Shown here piece after piece: positions 16,445 through 24,382 of a stretch of 64,000 nucleotides of DNA (positions are counted from its first letter, which is position 1; each line of letters opens with the position of its first letter). Where the stretch lies: the NCBI RefSeq assembly GCF_052180215.1, contig NZ_CP197471.1, positions 1,708,001-1,772,000 on the forward strand. The letters are read 5' to 3'. The stretch is from Pseudoneobacillus sp052180215. Lineage in GTDB: Bacteria; Bacillota; Bacilli; Bacillales; Cytobacillaceae. A model generated the notes under the pieces. It did not search any database. It was given only the letters and a program-made list of their open reading frames with translations, and had not been told where the DNA came from. The position numbers and the translations under genes were made by a program.

Positions 16445-17322
16445 TGAAAAGCAGATTTCATTCTTATCACCCATTTGTTACTTTTTTTTATTATATTGGC
16501 TCTATTGCATTAATGATGTTATTTCAACATCTTATATTCCTTTTAATTGGGATTTTCGGAATCTTAGCTATACACTTTATACATGATCGCTGCAAACAAT
16601 TGCAGCGATGGCTTTTTTTTATCCTGATAAGTGGACTTTTCATATCAATATTCAACCCTATCTTTAATGAGAGAGGAAAAAATGTTTTATTTGAATTCTA
16701 CGGTCATCGGTTTACCCTTGAAGCTACCATTTATGGTGCCATGTCAGCCTTAACGATTATAGGTGTTATGATGTTATTTGTTTCTTATAATGAAGTAATG
16801 ACGCCTAATAAATTACTATATTTATTTTCAAAATTTCTCCCACAGTTTGCAGTTTTGTTGATGTTGACTTTAAGGTTCATTCCACTAATGAAAAGACGGC
16901 TTAACGATATTTCTGCTGTACAGATAAGTAAGGGGATATCAGTCTCACAAGGTTCATGGAAGGAGCGTATTCAAAAAAGCATGCTCTATATCCAAGTATT
17001 ATTAACGTATTCATTAGAAGAAGCGATTCAAACAGCTGATTCAATGAAAGCAAGAGGGTACGGTCAAGCAAATCGAACTTCTTATGAATATTTTCGGTTC
17101 AAACGCTCTGACCTATTGGCTTTTACATTTTTGATTACCCTATTTTGGATCAACTTAATTGGTCGTTTTAACCATTTAGGTTCTTTAACCATCTATCCTG
17201 TAATGGAACAAATCCCATTAACTTCAGCAGATAATGTCATTTTAATGGTCTATTTATTATATGTTTGTTTTCCACTTTATGTTGAAATTGGAGGTGCTGT
17301 TAAATGGCGGTTATCGAAATAA
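16444..17322 (+). CDS. ecfT: ECF transporter T component (EcfT/CbiQ family)
   Basis: The transmembrane coupling protein of an energy-coupling-factor vitamin importer, 292 residues. The hydrophobic N-terminal half is followed by cytoplasmic coupling helices with the EcfT signature ARG motif in QTADSMKARGYGQ near residue 200. A preceding arginine-rich segment (LTLRFIPLMKRRLNDI) also fits EcfT. ATG 16444 overlaps the lipoprotein stop as TGATG, a sign of translational coupling; GTG 16441 is the alternative. The 3' end overlaps the ATPase gene by 19 bases. Confidence 0.9.
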   Translation: MKSRFHSYHPFVTFFYYIGSIALMMLFQHLIFLLIGIFGILAIHFIHDRCKQLQRWLFFILISGLFISIFNPIFNERGKNVLFEFYGHRFTLEATIYGAMSALTIIGVMMLFVSYNEVMTPNKLLYLFSKFLPQFAVLLMLTLRFIPLMKRRLNDISAVQISKGISVSQGSWKERIQKSMLYIQVLLTYSLEEAIQTADSMKARGYGQANRTSYEYFRFKRSDLLAFTFLITLFWINLIGRFNHLGSLTIYPVMEQIPLTSADNVILMVYLLYVCFPLYVEIGGAVKWRLSK

Positions 17323-18956
17323 AAAATGTTACGTTTACCTATCCAAACGCTGATAGACCAGCACTTCGCAATATTTCCCTTAACGTGGAAAAAGGTCAGT
17401 TTATTGTTCTGTTTGGTTCATCTGGATCAGGGAAAAGCACGCTTCTTCGCTTATTAAAAAAGGATATTCAGCCGCATGGCGAATTAAAAGGTGAAATTCT
17501 GATTGAAGGGAATAAAGCCGATAAATCGGTGTGCCAGGAAGGAAATATAGGATTTGTATTCCAAGATCCAGAAAATCAAGTAGTGGCAGATGATGTTCTC
17601 CATGAAATAGTATTCGGTTTAGAAAATCTCGGTCTCTCCACTAACGAAATGAGAGGCCGTGTGGCTGAAATGGTTCATTATTTTGGTCTAGAACCACTAC
17701 TTCATCGCAAAACAAATGAGCTTTCAGGCGGAATGAAACAGCACATTAATTTAGCTTCGGTTCTCTTAATGCAGCCAAATATCTTATTGCTGGATGAACC
17801 AACAGCTCAGCTGGATCCAGTAAGTGCAAAAGAGTTTTTAGATATGCTAGTTCGATTAAATGAAGAATTCGGTATGACAATCATACTGGCAGAGCATCGA
17901 CTTGAAGAAATATTAACTATTTCAGATAAGATCGTGTTGATGGAAAACGGTGAAGTTAAAGCAGAAGGAGAACCTCGAAAAGTATTGAGCGAGATATGGG
18001 AATCATCTAATCGTCCTTTTATTCCAACCATACCCTCGTTATATTTTAGTGCTACAAAAAAGGACGAACGAAACGCCATACCGTTGACAGTAAAAGAAGG
18101 TAAAAGCTGGTTAATCAATCAAAAGATAATGACAGAAAACACATTTGTTCAACCGTTTTCAGGTAAATACAACAAAAGCCTTCTTGAAGTAAAAGATGTA
18201 TTCTTCCGCTACAATAGGGAGGAAGATTTTGTACTAACGGACTTGCAATTCTCCTTGAAAACGGGTGAATTTTACGCTTTATTGGGTGGTAACGGCTCTG
18301 GAAAATCCACATTATTAAAAATGTTAACCGGTATTTTAAAACCGACTCAAGGTAAAATTCTTCTCCATAATAAACCATTAAAATCTTATAAGTCCAAAGA
18401 ACTTGCTAAAAAAATCGGATATCTTCCCCAGAATCCAAAGTTGTTCTTTATACATGATACTGTGGAGAAGGAAATCCAAAAAACAATGGAATTGTGGGGA
18501 CTCTCTAATCATGATGAAGCACGGAAATTGATAGAGAATTTAGGGATTAATCATGTTCTATCCAATCATCCCTATGACTTAAGTGGAGGGGAATTACAAA
18601 AGGCATCCCTAGCTTGTTTATTGCTAAGAGAACCAGAAATATTAATCCTAGATGAACCTACCAAAGGCTTAGACCCGATATCAAAGGAGAATCTCTCAAA
18701 TATCTTAGTTTCATTGCAAAAAAAAGGTATAACTATCCTCATGTCAACACATGATGTAGAGTTTGCGGCAGCCCACGCTTCTCGTTGTGGGATGATGTTT
18801 CAAGGAAATATAACTTCCGAAAATAATCCAAGGAAATTTTTTAACGGTAATTTCTTTTATACCACTATGGTTCAGCGATTATTTAGACATCTACCTGATA
18901 GCGAGGTTGTAACCCTGCAGGAGGCCATATCAGTATGCGAAAAAACAATAGAATAG
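17304..18956 (+). CDS. ECF transporter ATPase, two fused ATP-binding domains (A and A')
   Basis: A 550-residue protein with two complete ABC ATPase units in one chain, replacing the usual separate EcfA and EcfA' subunits. Domain 1 (about residues 1-235): Walker A GSSGSGKST, Q-loop FVFQDPENQVV, signature LSGGMKQ, Walker B ILLLDEPTAQLD. Domain 2 (about 290-540): Walker A GGNGSGKST, Q-loop LPQNPKLFF, signature LSGGELQ, Walker B ILILDEPTKGLD. Both sites look intact. It powers corrinoid import through EcfT and the S component. It overlaps ecfT by 19 bases and the S gene by 22 bases. Confidence 0.92.
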   Translation: MAVIEIKNVTFTYPNADRPALRNISLNVEKGQFIVLFGSSGSGKSTLLRLLKKDIQPHGELKGEILIEGNKADKSVCQEGNIGFVFQDPENQVVADDVLHEIVFGLENLGLSTNEMRGRVAEMVHYFGLEPLLHRKTNELSGGMKQHINLASVLLMQPNILLLDEPTAQLDPVSAKEFLDMLVRLNEEFGMTIILAEHRLEEILTISDKIVLMENGEVKAEGEPRKVLSEIWESSNRPFIPTIPSLYFSATKKDERNAIPLTVKEGKSWLINQKIMTENTFVQPFSGKYNKSLLEVKDVFFRYNREEDFVLTDLQFSLKTGEFYALLGGNGSGKSTLLKMLTGILKPTQGKILLHNKPLKSYKSKELAKKIGYLPQNPKLFFIHDTVEKEIQKTMELWGLSNHDEARKLIENLGINHVLSNHPYDLSGGELQKASLACLLLREPEILILDEPTKGLDPISKENLSNILVSLQKKGITILMSTHDVEFAAAHASRCGMMFQGNITSENNPRKFFNGNFFYTTMVQRLFRHLPDSEVVTLQEAISVCEKTIE

Positions 18957-19627
18957 TATTTTTCACCTTTTTTTTGGTACTGGTTGGTCTTTTGTGGGTG
19001 ACTATTCTCTTGAATGTTAATGACTTACTTATTAGTTTTGGGATTGTCCTTATTTCTGGCCTCTTTTTCATTGTTCGATTTGAAAAAAAGAAGATTGAGG
19101 CAAGAGAATTAGTTTTGTTGGCTGTTCTAGCAGCTATTGCTGCAGTTGGCAGAATTCCCTTTGCTAGTATCCCTAGTGTACAGCCAACGACCTTTGTTAT
19201 TATGATGTCCGGATTCGTTTTTGGTGCGGAAAGCGGATTTATGATTGGAGCAGTAGCAGCATTAGCTTCAAATATGATATTAGGTCAAGGACCGTGGACT
19301 CCATGGCAAATGGTTGCATGGGGATTGGTAGGATTAACATCAGGTTTATTCAATAAAAGTTGGATTATGTCATCCAAATGGGGAAGAATTGCATTTGGTA
19401 TTGTTTGGGGATTTGTATTTGGTTGGATTATGAATATATGGTCATTGTTTGCTTTTATTCAAGATGGTATTAATATCCATACTATTGTTGCCTATGCTGC
19501 AGGAAGTGCATTATTTGATTTTATGCATTCCATTTCAAATGTGATCTTCTTACTTCTTTTTGCGGAAAGTTGGATAAAGATATTAAATAGGTTTAAAAGC
19601 AAATATGGTTTATTAATAACGAGATAA
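18935..19627 (+). CDS. ECF transporter substrate-binding S component, predicted cobalamin/corrinoid
   Basis: A 230-residue membrane protein with about six hydrophobic segments. It has an extra pair of N-terminal helices, then the S-component core beginning ARELVLLAVLAAIAAVGRIPF, with SVQPTTFVIMMSGFVFGAESGFMIGAVAALASN and a GQGPWTPWQM loop. These features resemble the S proteins that Rodionov and co-workers assigned to cobalamin-type ligands and CbrT-like transporters. Specificity here is inferred mainly from the B12 riboswitch and the DUF4430 neighbours. It is the last gene of the operon; I see no clear terminator before the guanine riboswitch. Confidence 0.85.
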   Translation: MRKNNRIVFFTFFLVLVGLLWVTILLNVNDLLISFGIVLISGLFFIVRFEKKKIEARELVLLAVLAAIAAVGRIPFASIPSVQPTTFVIMMSGFVFGAESGFMIGAVAALASNMILGQGPWTPWQMVAWGLVGLTSGLFNKSWIMSSKWGRIAFGIVWGFVFGWIMNIWSLFAFIQDGINIHTIVAYAAGSALFDFMHSISNVIFLLLFAESWIKILNRFKSKYGLLITR

Positions 19628-19789
19628 CATTAGTTAAAAATATTTTTCTTGTAAAAACCGTACATTAATCTTGATTTCTGGTGAGATTGTTAAGAAATGA
19701 CTCTTTACAAATGTATAAATTAATCCTATAATACGATTCATACAAATCATTGAAGGATCCATTCTTAAGAATAGGAATGGGACCACATT

Positions 19790-19860
19790 CACTCATATAA
19801 TCGCGGGAATATGGCTCGCAAGTTTCTACCGGATTACCGTAAATGATCCGACTATGAGTG
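19790..19860 (+). promoter_or_regulatory. guanine riboswitch aptamer
   Basis: P1 pairs CACTCAT (19790-19796) with ATGAGTG (19854-19860). The core carries TATAATCG, GTTTCTACC and CCGTAAATGATCCGACTATG, nearly identical to the B. subtilis xpt aptamer. The specificity base before TATG is C, which selects guanine or hypoxanthine over adenine. It controls xpt-pbuX. Confidence 0.95.
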
Positions 19861-19916
19861 GGCAATGGGAATACGCCTATTTTAGGTGTTTATTCTATTT
19901 ACCTTCTTCGGAATTT

Positions 19917-19976
19917 AGCCTGAAGGTCATTGACTCACTCATTTTTTGGGGAGTGCAATGATTTTCAGGCTTTTTG
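19917..19976 (+). terminator. guanine riboswitch terminator
   Basis: AGCCTGAA...TCATTG...CACTC on the left pairs with GAGTG...CAATGA...TTCAGGCT on the right, then TTTTTG. CACTCAT at 19936-19942 repeats the P1 left strand exactly, so P1's right strand can pair with either copy. This gives the ligand-dependent switch. Confidence 0.9.
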
Positions 19977-20005
19977 TATTTCTTAATCATGTGAGGAGAG
20001 GGAAA

Positions 20006-20611
20006 ATGGAATTATTAAAGAGAAAAATAGAATTAGAGGGAAGAGTCATTTCTGATCATGTACTAAAAGTGGATTCATTTTTAAACCATCAAGTCGATCC
20101 ACACTTAATGGCTGCCATAGGAAAGGAATTTGCAGCCCGATTTCAAAATATGGGTATAACAAAAATACTAACAATAGAGTCATCAGGTATTGCACCTGGT
20201 CTAATGACTGCCCTTGAGTTAAATGTTCCTATTATTTTCGCAAGAAAAAGAAACTCTTTAACGCTGGTAAATGATTTAATTACTTCTACTGTTCATTCGT
20301 TTACGAAAAAAGAAACCAACGAAATCTCCATTTCAAATCAATACATTGTTCCTGGAGATAAAGTATTAATAATTGATGATTTCTTAGCAAACGGTCAAGC
20401 TGCCCTTGGATTGGTTGACCTTGTACAAAAAGCAGGCGCTGAAATGGTTGGAATTGGTATCGTTATTGAAAAATCTTTTCAAGAAGGTAGTAATCTCCTT
20501 CGTAAGGAAGGATTTAGAGTGGAGTCATTGGTTAGAATCAAATCATTGGAGAATGGTAGAGTAACATTTTTACAAGAAGGGGTGTCAACTCGTTATGAAC
20601 AAATCATTTAA
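20006..20611 (+). CDS. xpt: xanthine phosphoribosyltransferase
   Basis: Xpt makes XMP from xanthine and PRPP in purine salvage. The 201 residues from MELLKRKIELEG match the family length. The PRPP-binding loop is KVLIIDDFLANGQAALG near residue 125; the base-contact region is ESSGIAPGLMTALEL and PIIFARKRNSLT. The start at 20006 follows GGAGAGGG. A longer frame from 19946 lies inside the riboswitch terminator and is rejected. Its last 17 bases overlap pbuX, consistent with coupled translation. Expression should fall when guanine is plentiful. Confidence 0.95.
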   Translation: MELLKRKIELEGRVISDHVLKVDSFLNHQVDPHLMAAIGKEFAARFQNMGITKILTIESSGIAPGLMTALELNVPIIFARKRNSLTLVNDLITSTVHSFTKKETNEISISNQYIVPGDKVLIIDDFLANGQAALGLVDLVQKAGAEMVGIGIVIEKSFQEGSNLLRKEGFRVESLVRIKSLENGRVTFLQEGVSTRYEQII

Positions 20612-21896
20612 AACCGTATCACTAGGAATACAACATGTACTTGCCATGTATGCCGGAGCTGTTATTGTACCATTAATTGTAGGAGGAGCCCTTGGTTTAA
20701 CAGTAGAACAATTGACTTACCTTGTCTCTATTGATATTTTAATGTGTGGTGTGGCTACCATTCTACAGGTTTGGAAAAATAAGTTTTTTGGAATTGGATT
20801 ACCTGTTGTTTTAGGTTGTACATTTACTGCAGTTGGACCAATGATTGCCATTGGAGGCCAATATGGAATATCTGCTATTTATGGTTCCATTCTAGTTTCC
20901 GGATTATTTGTTGTTCTCATATCTACTTATTTTGGAAAATTAGTTCGCTTTTTTCCTCCAGTGGTAACAGGTTCAGTCGTTACTATTATAGGTATCACCT
21001 TAATCCCTGTTGCAATGAATAATATAGCTGGTGGTCAAGGTAGTCCTGATTTTGGCTCTCTTACTAATATCTCACTGGCTTTTGGTACACTCGTGTTTAT
21101 TCTTTTTCTATATCGTTTTTCAACAGGCTTTATTCGTTCAGTCGCCATATTACTAGGATTAATTGCAGGAACAATTGTTGCGTACTTTATGGGGAAAGTG
21201 GATTTTACTGCAGTAGGTAATGCTTCTTGGTTACATATGGCCAAACCTTTTTATTTTGGAACACCGACTTTTGAAATTACAGCCATTTTAACAATGATTT
21301 TAGTAGCAATGGTTAGTCTTGTAGAATCAACAGGTGTGTATTTTGCACTTGGAGATATTACCGGTCGAAAAATAACCGAAAAAGATTTAGTTAACGGATA
21401 CCGTGCCGAAGGATTGGCTATTCTGCTAGGCGGACTATTTAACGCATTTCCATACACGACCTACTCCCAAAATGTTGGGCTTATTCAATTGTCTGGGGTT
21501 AAAAATACTAATGTCATTTATACAGCAGGTGCTTTTCTAGTTGTTCTTGGATTTGTACCTAAAATCGGTGCACTGACTACTGTTATTCCGACATCCGTTC
21601 TTGGTGGAGCAATGGTTGCTATGTTTGGAATGGTTATCGCTTATGGCATAAAGATGTTAAGTAAAGTAGATTTTGCATCACAGGAGAATTTGTTAATTAT
21701 CGCATGTTCCGTGGGAATGGGACTTGGAGTAACAGCAGTGCCAAACCTTTTTTCCCAGCTTCCTGCAAGTATTCAGATTTTAACAGGAAATGGAATTGTT
21801 GCAGGTAGTTTAACAGCAATTGTATTAAATATTGTCTTTAATCTAAATTTAAAATCAAAAACCATTTCAGTACTTAACGAGCAAAAAGCTTCATAG
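20595..21896 (+). CDS. pbuX: xanthine permease (nucleobase:cation symporter-2)
   Basis: A 433-residue permease of the NCS2 family with about 12-14 membrane segments, importing xanthine with a cation. Signatures are IQHVLAMYAGAVIVPLIVGGALGL at the N-terminus, GLPVVLGCTFTAVGPMI (the substrate-site region), and the central MVSLVESTGVYFALGDITGR and FNAFPYTTYSQNVGLIQLSGV, which carry the conserved Glu and the NVG triplet. It forms an operon with xpt behind the guanine riboswitch, as in Bacillus subtilis. Confidence 0.95.
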   Translation: MNKSFKTVSLGIQHVLAMYAGAVIVPLIVGGALGLTVEQLTYLVSIDILMCGVATILQVWKNKFFGIGLPVVLGCTFTAVGPMIAIGGQYGISAIYGSILVSGLFVVLISTYFGKLVRFFPPVVTGSVVTIIGITLIPVAMNNIAGGQGSPDFGSLTNISLAFGTLVFILFLYRFSTGFIRSVAILLGLIAGTIVAYFMGKVDFTAVGNASWLHMAKPFYFGTPTFEITAILTMILVAMVSLVESTGVYFALGDITGRKITEKDLVNGYRAEGLAILLGGLFNAFPYTTYSQNVGLIQLSGVKNTNVIYTAGAFLVVLGFVPKIGALTTVIPTSVLGGAMVAMFGMVIAYGIKMLSKVDFASQENLLIIACSVGMGLGVTAVPNLFSQLPASIQILTGNGIVAGSLTAIVLNIVFNLNLKSKTISVLNEQKAS

Positions 21897-21958
21897 AAAA
21901 ATACCCTTCCTTTTAGTGTAACAGGTACTCGGAGTACAAGAACTTAAAAAACAACTCA

Positions 21959-22000
21959 AATAGCATGTTAAATCGAATATGATTTAGCATGCTATTTTTA
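21959..22000 (+). terminator. terminator after pbuX
   Basis: AATAGCATGTTAAATC and GATTTAGCATGCTATT form a 16-bp stem with one G-U pair and a 6-base loop, followed by TTT. Confidence 0.85.
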
Positions 22001-22049
22001 TTGGAATAACAACGTTAATGACAATTAAACTTGAGAATGAACACTGGTG

Positions 22050-22277
22050 TTATCTAGTTTTCTTTTGAGATTTCAATTTTTTTAAAATTAATGTTGTTTG
22101 TCCAAGACTAATAAAAAAAACAAAAAGTGCAAAGCCTAATTGAATAAATTTAGTTGTTCTAGCGTTACTCTTAATTTTACGTGATTGTACTTGGGAGACA
22201 GTAACAGCAGTTATCATTTGAACGAAACTAATTAGTACAAAAAGTATATTAGTGTTGATGTTCTTAAAAAAATTCAT
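22050..22277 (-). CDS. small two-helix membrane protein, unknown function
   Basis: A 75-residue protein with two hydrophobic segments, about residues 11-30 (ILFVLISFVQMITAVTVSQ) and 46-64 (IQLGFALFVFFISLGQTTLIL), separated by a basic loop (QSRKIKSNARTTK) and ending in a Lys/Arg-rich tail. GAGG lies about 7 bases before the ATG. I recognise no family. It stands alone on the minus strand. Confidence 0.55.
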   Translation of the reverse strand: MNFFKNINTNILFVLISFVQMITAVTVSQVQSRKIKSNARTTKFIQLGFALFVFFISLGQTTLILKKLKSQKKTR

Positions 22278-22589
22278 AACTATACCTCATTTTTTTAATC
22301 TTAGTAAGTATATTATCCATTACATATAAAATTATGTGGATTTAGCCAAATTGCTTCGTCAGGGAACCAGTTAATTTAGAATACGGAGGGGATTTTTTCG
22401 GCTACAAAATCAAAAAAAATTTTATTTTTAGTTTACCTATGACATTCTTGAAGAATATTTTATACTTATGGTGAGATTTACCAAAATGGGTTTTAATACT
22501 CCGTTAATAGGTTAGTATGGTAATAGGAAACAATATTGGAATGGAGTTATTCTATAAACCTTCTATTATAAAGCAAAGGATGATTCGAA
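22278..22589. other. 312-base intergenic region, nothing recognised
   Basis: The stretch between the small membrane gene (minus) and the racemase (plus) is AT-rich. It should hold the two divergent promoters. I found no riboswitch, RNA gene or strong inverted repeat that I could name. Confidence 0.5.
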
Positions 22590-23279
22590 ATGAAAATAAT
22601 TGGGTTAATTGGTGGAATGAGTTGGGAGTCAACTGTTTCCTACTATAAGATCATAAATGAAGGAATTAAAAAGGCATTGGGAGGTCTACATTCAGCAGAA
22701 TGTATTCTATATAGTGTAGACTTCGATGAGATCGAAAAATATCAATCCAATAATCAGTGGGAACTTGCAGGTGAAGCTTTAAGTGCCGCTGCACAAAAAC
22801 TAGAAAAAGCAGGTGCAGATTTTATTGTCATCTGCACGAATACGATGCATAAGGTGGTACCTCAAATTCAATCCTCTATTCAAGTTCCGGTCTTACATAT
22901 CGCTGAGGCTACTGCAGCAAAGATAAACGAATCTGAGTTAAAAAAGGTTGCTCTTCTGGGAACAAAATATACAATGGAACAGGATTTTTATAAATCTAAA
23001 ATAATCGAAACAGGTATTGACATCATCATCCCTGATCAACATGCTCGAGAACGTATTAATCAGATCATTTTTGAGGAATTATGTTTAGGGAATATAAGAG
23101 AAGAATCGAGACGTTACTATCTAGAGGTTATCGAAAAATTAGTTCAAGAAGGTGCAGAAGGAATTATTCTTGGCTGTACAGAGATTGGTCTTCTAATTAA
23201 GCAAGAAGATGTTAAAATACCACTATTTGATACAACCGTTATTCATGCTGAGAAAGCTGTTAAATTTGCGTTAAAATAG
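22590..23279 (+). CDS. aspartate/glutamate racemase family protein (amino-acid racemase, YgeA-like)
   Basis: A 229-residue pyridoxal-independent racemase-family protein. It starts KIIGLIGGMSWESTVSYYKIIN, the standard opening of the aspartate racemase group. The two catalytic cysteines are both present, in FIVICTNTMHKV near residue 83 and IILGCTEIGLL near residue 193, so it should be able to take a proton from either face of the alpha carbon. The substrate is uncertain: YgeA-type members have broad specificity. It is a single gene. Confidence 0.88.
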   Translation: MKIIGLIGGMSWESTVSYYKIINEGIKKALGGLHSAECILYSVDFDEIEKYQSNNQWELAGEALSAAAQKLEKAGADFIVICTNTMHKVVPQIQSSIQVPVLHIAEATAAKINESELKKVALLGTKYTMEQDFYKSKIIETGIDIIIPDQHARERINQIIFEELCLGNIREESRRYYLEVIEKLVQEGAEGIILGCTEIGLLIKQEDVKIPLFDTTVIHAEKAVKFALK

Positions 23280-23348
23280 TTTTAGTCAAATGGACACTCC
23301 CATGTATGACTCCCTTTTTTATAGAAAAAATAAGTAAGAGGTGAAATC

Positions 23349-23645
23349 ATGGGAGACGTAGGTAAATGCGAATTGTGTGAAAGAGATAAAATCGAGATTA
23401 CAGTACACCATCTAATTCCAAGAGAAGAGGGTGGTTCAAAATTAGAAAAAGCGAATCTATGTATACCTTGTCATAAACAAATTCATGCCTTATATACAAA
23501 TAAAGAACTTGCCATCAGATTAAATACGATTAATGATTTGCAAAAAGATGCTGCAATAGATAAATATCTAAAATGGATTAAAAAGCAGCCAGCAAGTGCA
23601 ATGGTAAAGACAAAGAGGTCCAAAAGTAATCCGAGGAAGAAATAA
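23349..23645 (+). CDS. small HNH endonuclease-like protein
   Basis: A 98-residue protein with a beta-beta-alpha-metal HNH core: CELCERDKI, the HH pair in TVHHLIPREEGG, an Asn in EKANLCIPCHKQIHAL, and two CxxC zinc knuckles (CELC and CIPC). Family members nick or cut DNA. A single-domain form like this is widespread in Bacilli and its role is unknown. The basic tail (KTKRSKSNPRKK) would favour nucleic-acid binding. It ends 29 bases before the acetyltransferase start and may be co-transcribed with it. Confidence 0.85.
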   Translation: MGDVGKCELCERDKIEITVHHLIPREEGGSKLEKANLCIPCHKQIHALYTNKELAIRLNTINDLQKDAAIDKYLKWIKKQPASAMVKTKRSKSNPRKK

Positions 23646-23674
23646 AAGAAGAAGTGTACAAGGAGTTTACTATA

Positions 23675-24220
23675 TTGAATAATAACGTTAAAGATTTAAA
23701 GATTCGCCCAATAAAAGAAGTAGATTTGAAGAGGCTTTGGGAGTTAACGTATAAGGATGAGGCTCCAGAATGGAAGAAGTGGGATGCTCCTTATTATGAG
23801 CATAAAGCCCTTTCTTTTGAAGAATATCTAATGAATAAAGATAAATTAATAGAGCAAGATGATATATGGATAATTGAAGTTAATGGATTCATTATAGGAA
23901 CGGTTAGTTATTATTGGGAGCACAAACCTTCCAACTGGCTTGAAATGGGGATTGGAATATATGACCCTAACTATTGGAGTGGAGGTTACGGAACAAAAGC
24001 TCTAGGATTATGGATTAAGCAATTATTTACGAGTCTTCCCCTTGTAAGAGTTGGATTTACAACATGGTCCGGTAATCATCGGATGATAAAAGTTGGTGAA
24101 AAGTTAGGCATGACTATGGAAGCAAGACTGCGTAAATGCCGATTTTATAATGGAATATACTACGATTCTATTAGAATGGGGTTATTGAGAGAAGAATGGG
24201 AAGAAACATATCAACAATAA
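23675..24220 (+). CDS. GNAT family N-acetyltransferase
   Basis: A 181-residue acetyl-CoA-dependent acyltransferase of the RimJ/RimL-like branch. It opens LKIRPIKEVDLKRLWEL. Motif A is MGIGIYDPNYWSGGYGTKALGLWI, with the acetyl-CoA pyrophosphate loop (WSGGYG), followed by VRVGFTTWSGNHRMIKVGEKLGM. The substrate is unknown. AAGGAG lies 9 bases before TTG 23675, so I place the start there; the GTG at 23654 lies upstream of that binding site. Confidence 0.85.
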   Translation: MNNNVKDLKIRPIKEVDLKRLWELTYKDEAPEWKKWDAPYYEHKALSFEEYLMNKDKLIEQDDIWIIEVNGFIIGTVSYYWEHKPSNWLEMGIGIYDPNYWSGGYGTKALGLWIKQLFTSLPLVRVGFTTWSGNHRMIKVGEKLGMTMEARLRKCRFYNGIYYDSIRMGLLREEWEETYQQ

Positions 24221-24237
24221 AAATTTTAATAGATTTC

Positions 24238-24284
24238 ACCACTTTAAAGCGCCGGGGGTCTGACCCCCGGCGCTTTAAAGTGGT
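24238..24284. repeat. long perfect hairpin with GGGGGTCTGACCCCC core, copy 1
   Basis: A 21-bp perfect inverted repeat around a 5-base loop. The core, CGGGGGTCTGACCCCCG, is shared with a second copy near 58030, while the outer arms differ (here ACCACTTTAAAGCGC) and still pair perfectly. No T-run follows, so it is not a standard terminator. It is GC-rich in an AT-rich genome. Confidence 0.85.
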
Positions 24285-24382
24285 AGAGGGTTATTTCTGT
24301 TTACGAAATATTTAAGCAGGAATTAGTTCCTTTTTCATAGAATATACATTAGAGAATAAATAGAGAAATGGGGTTACTAGGG

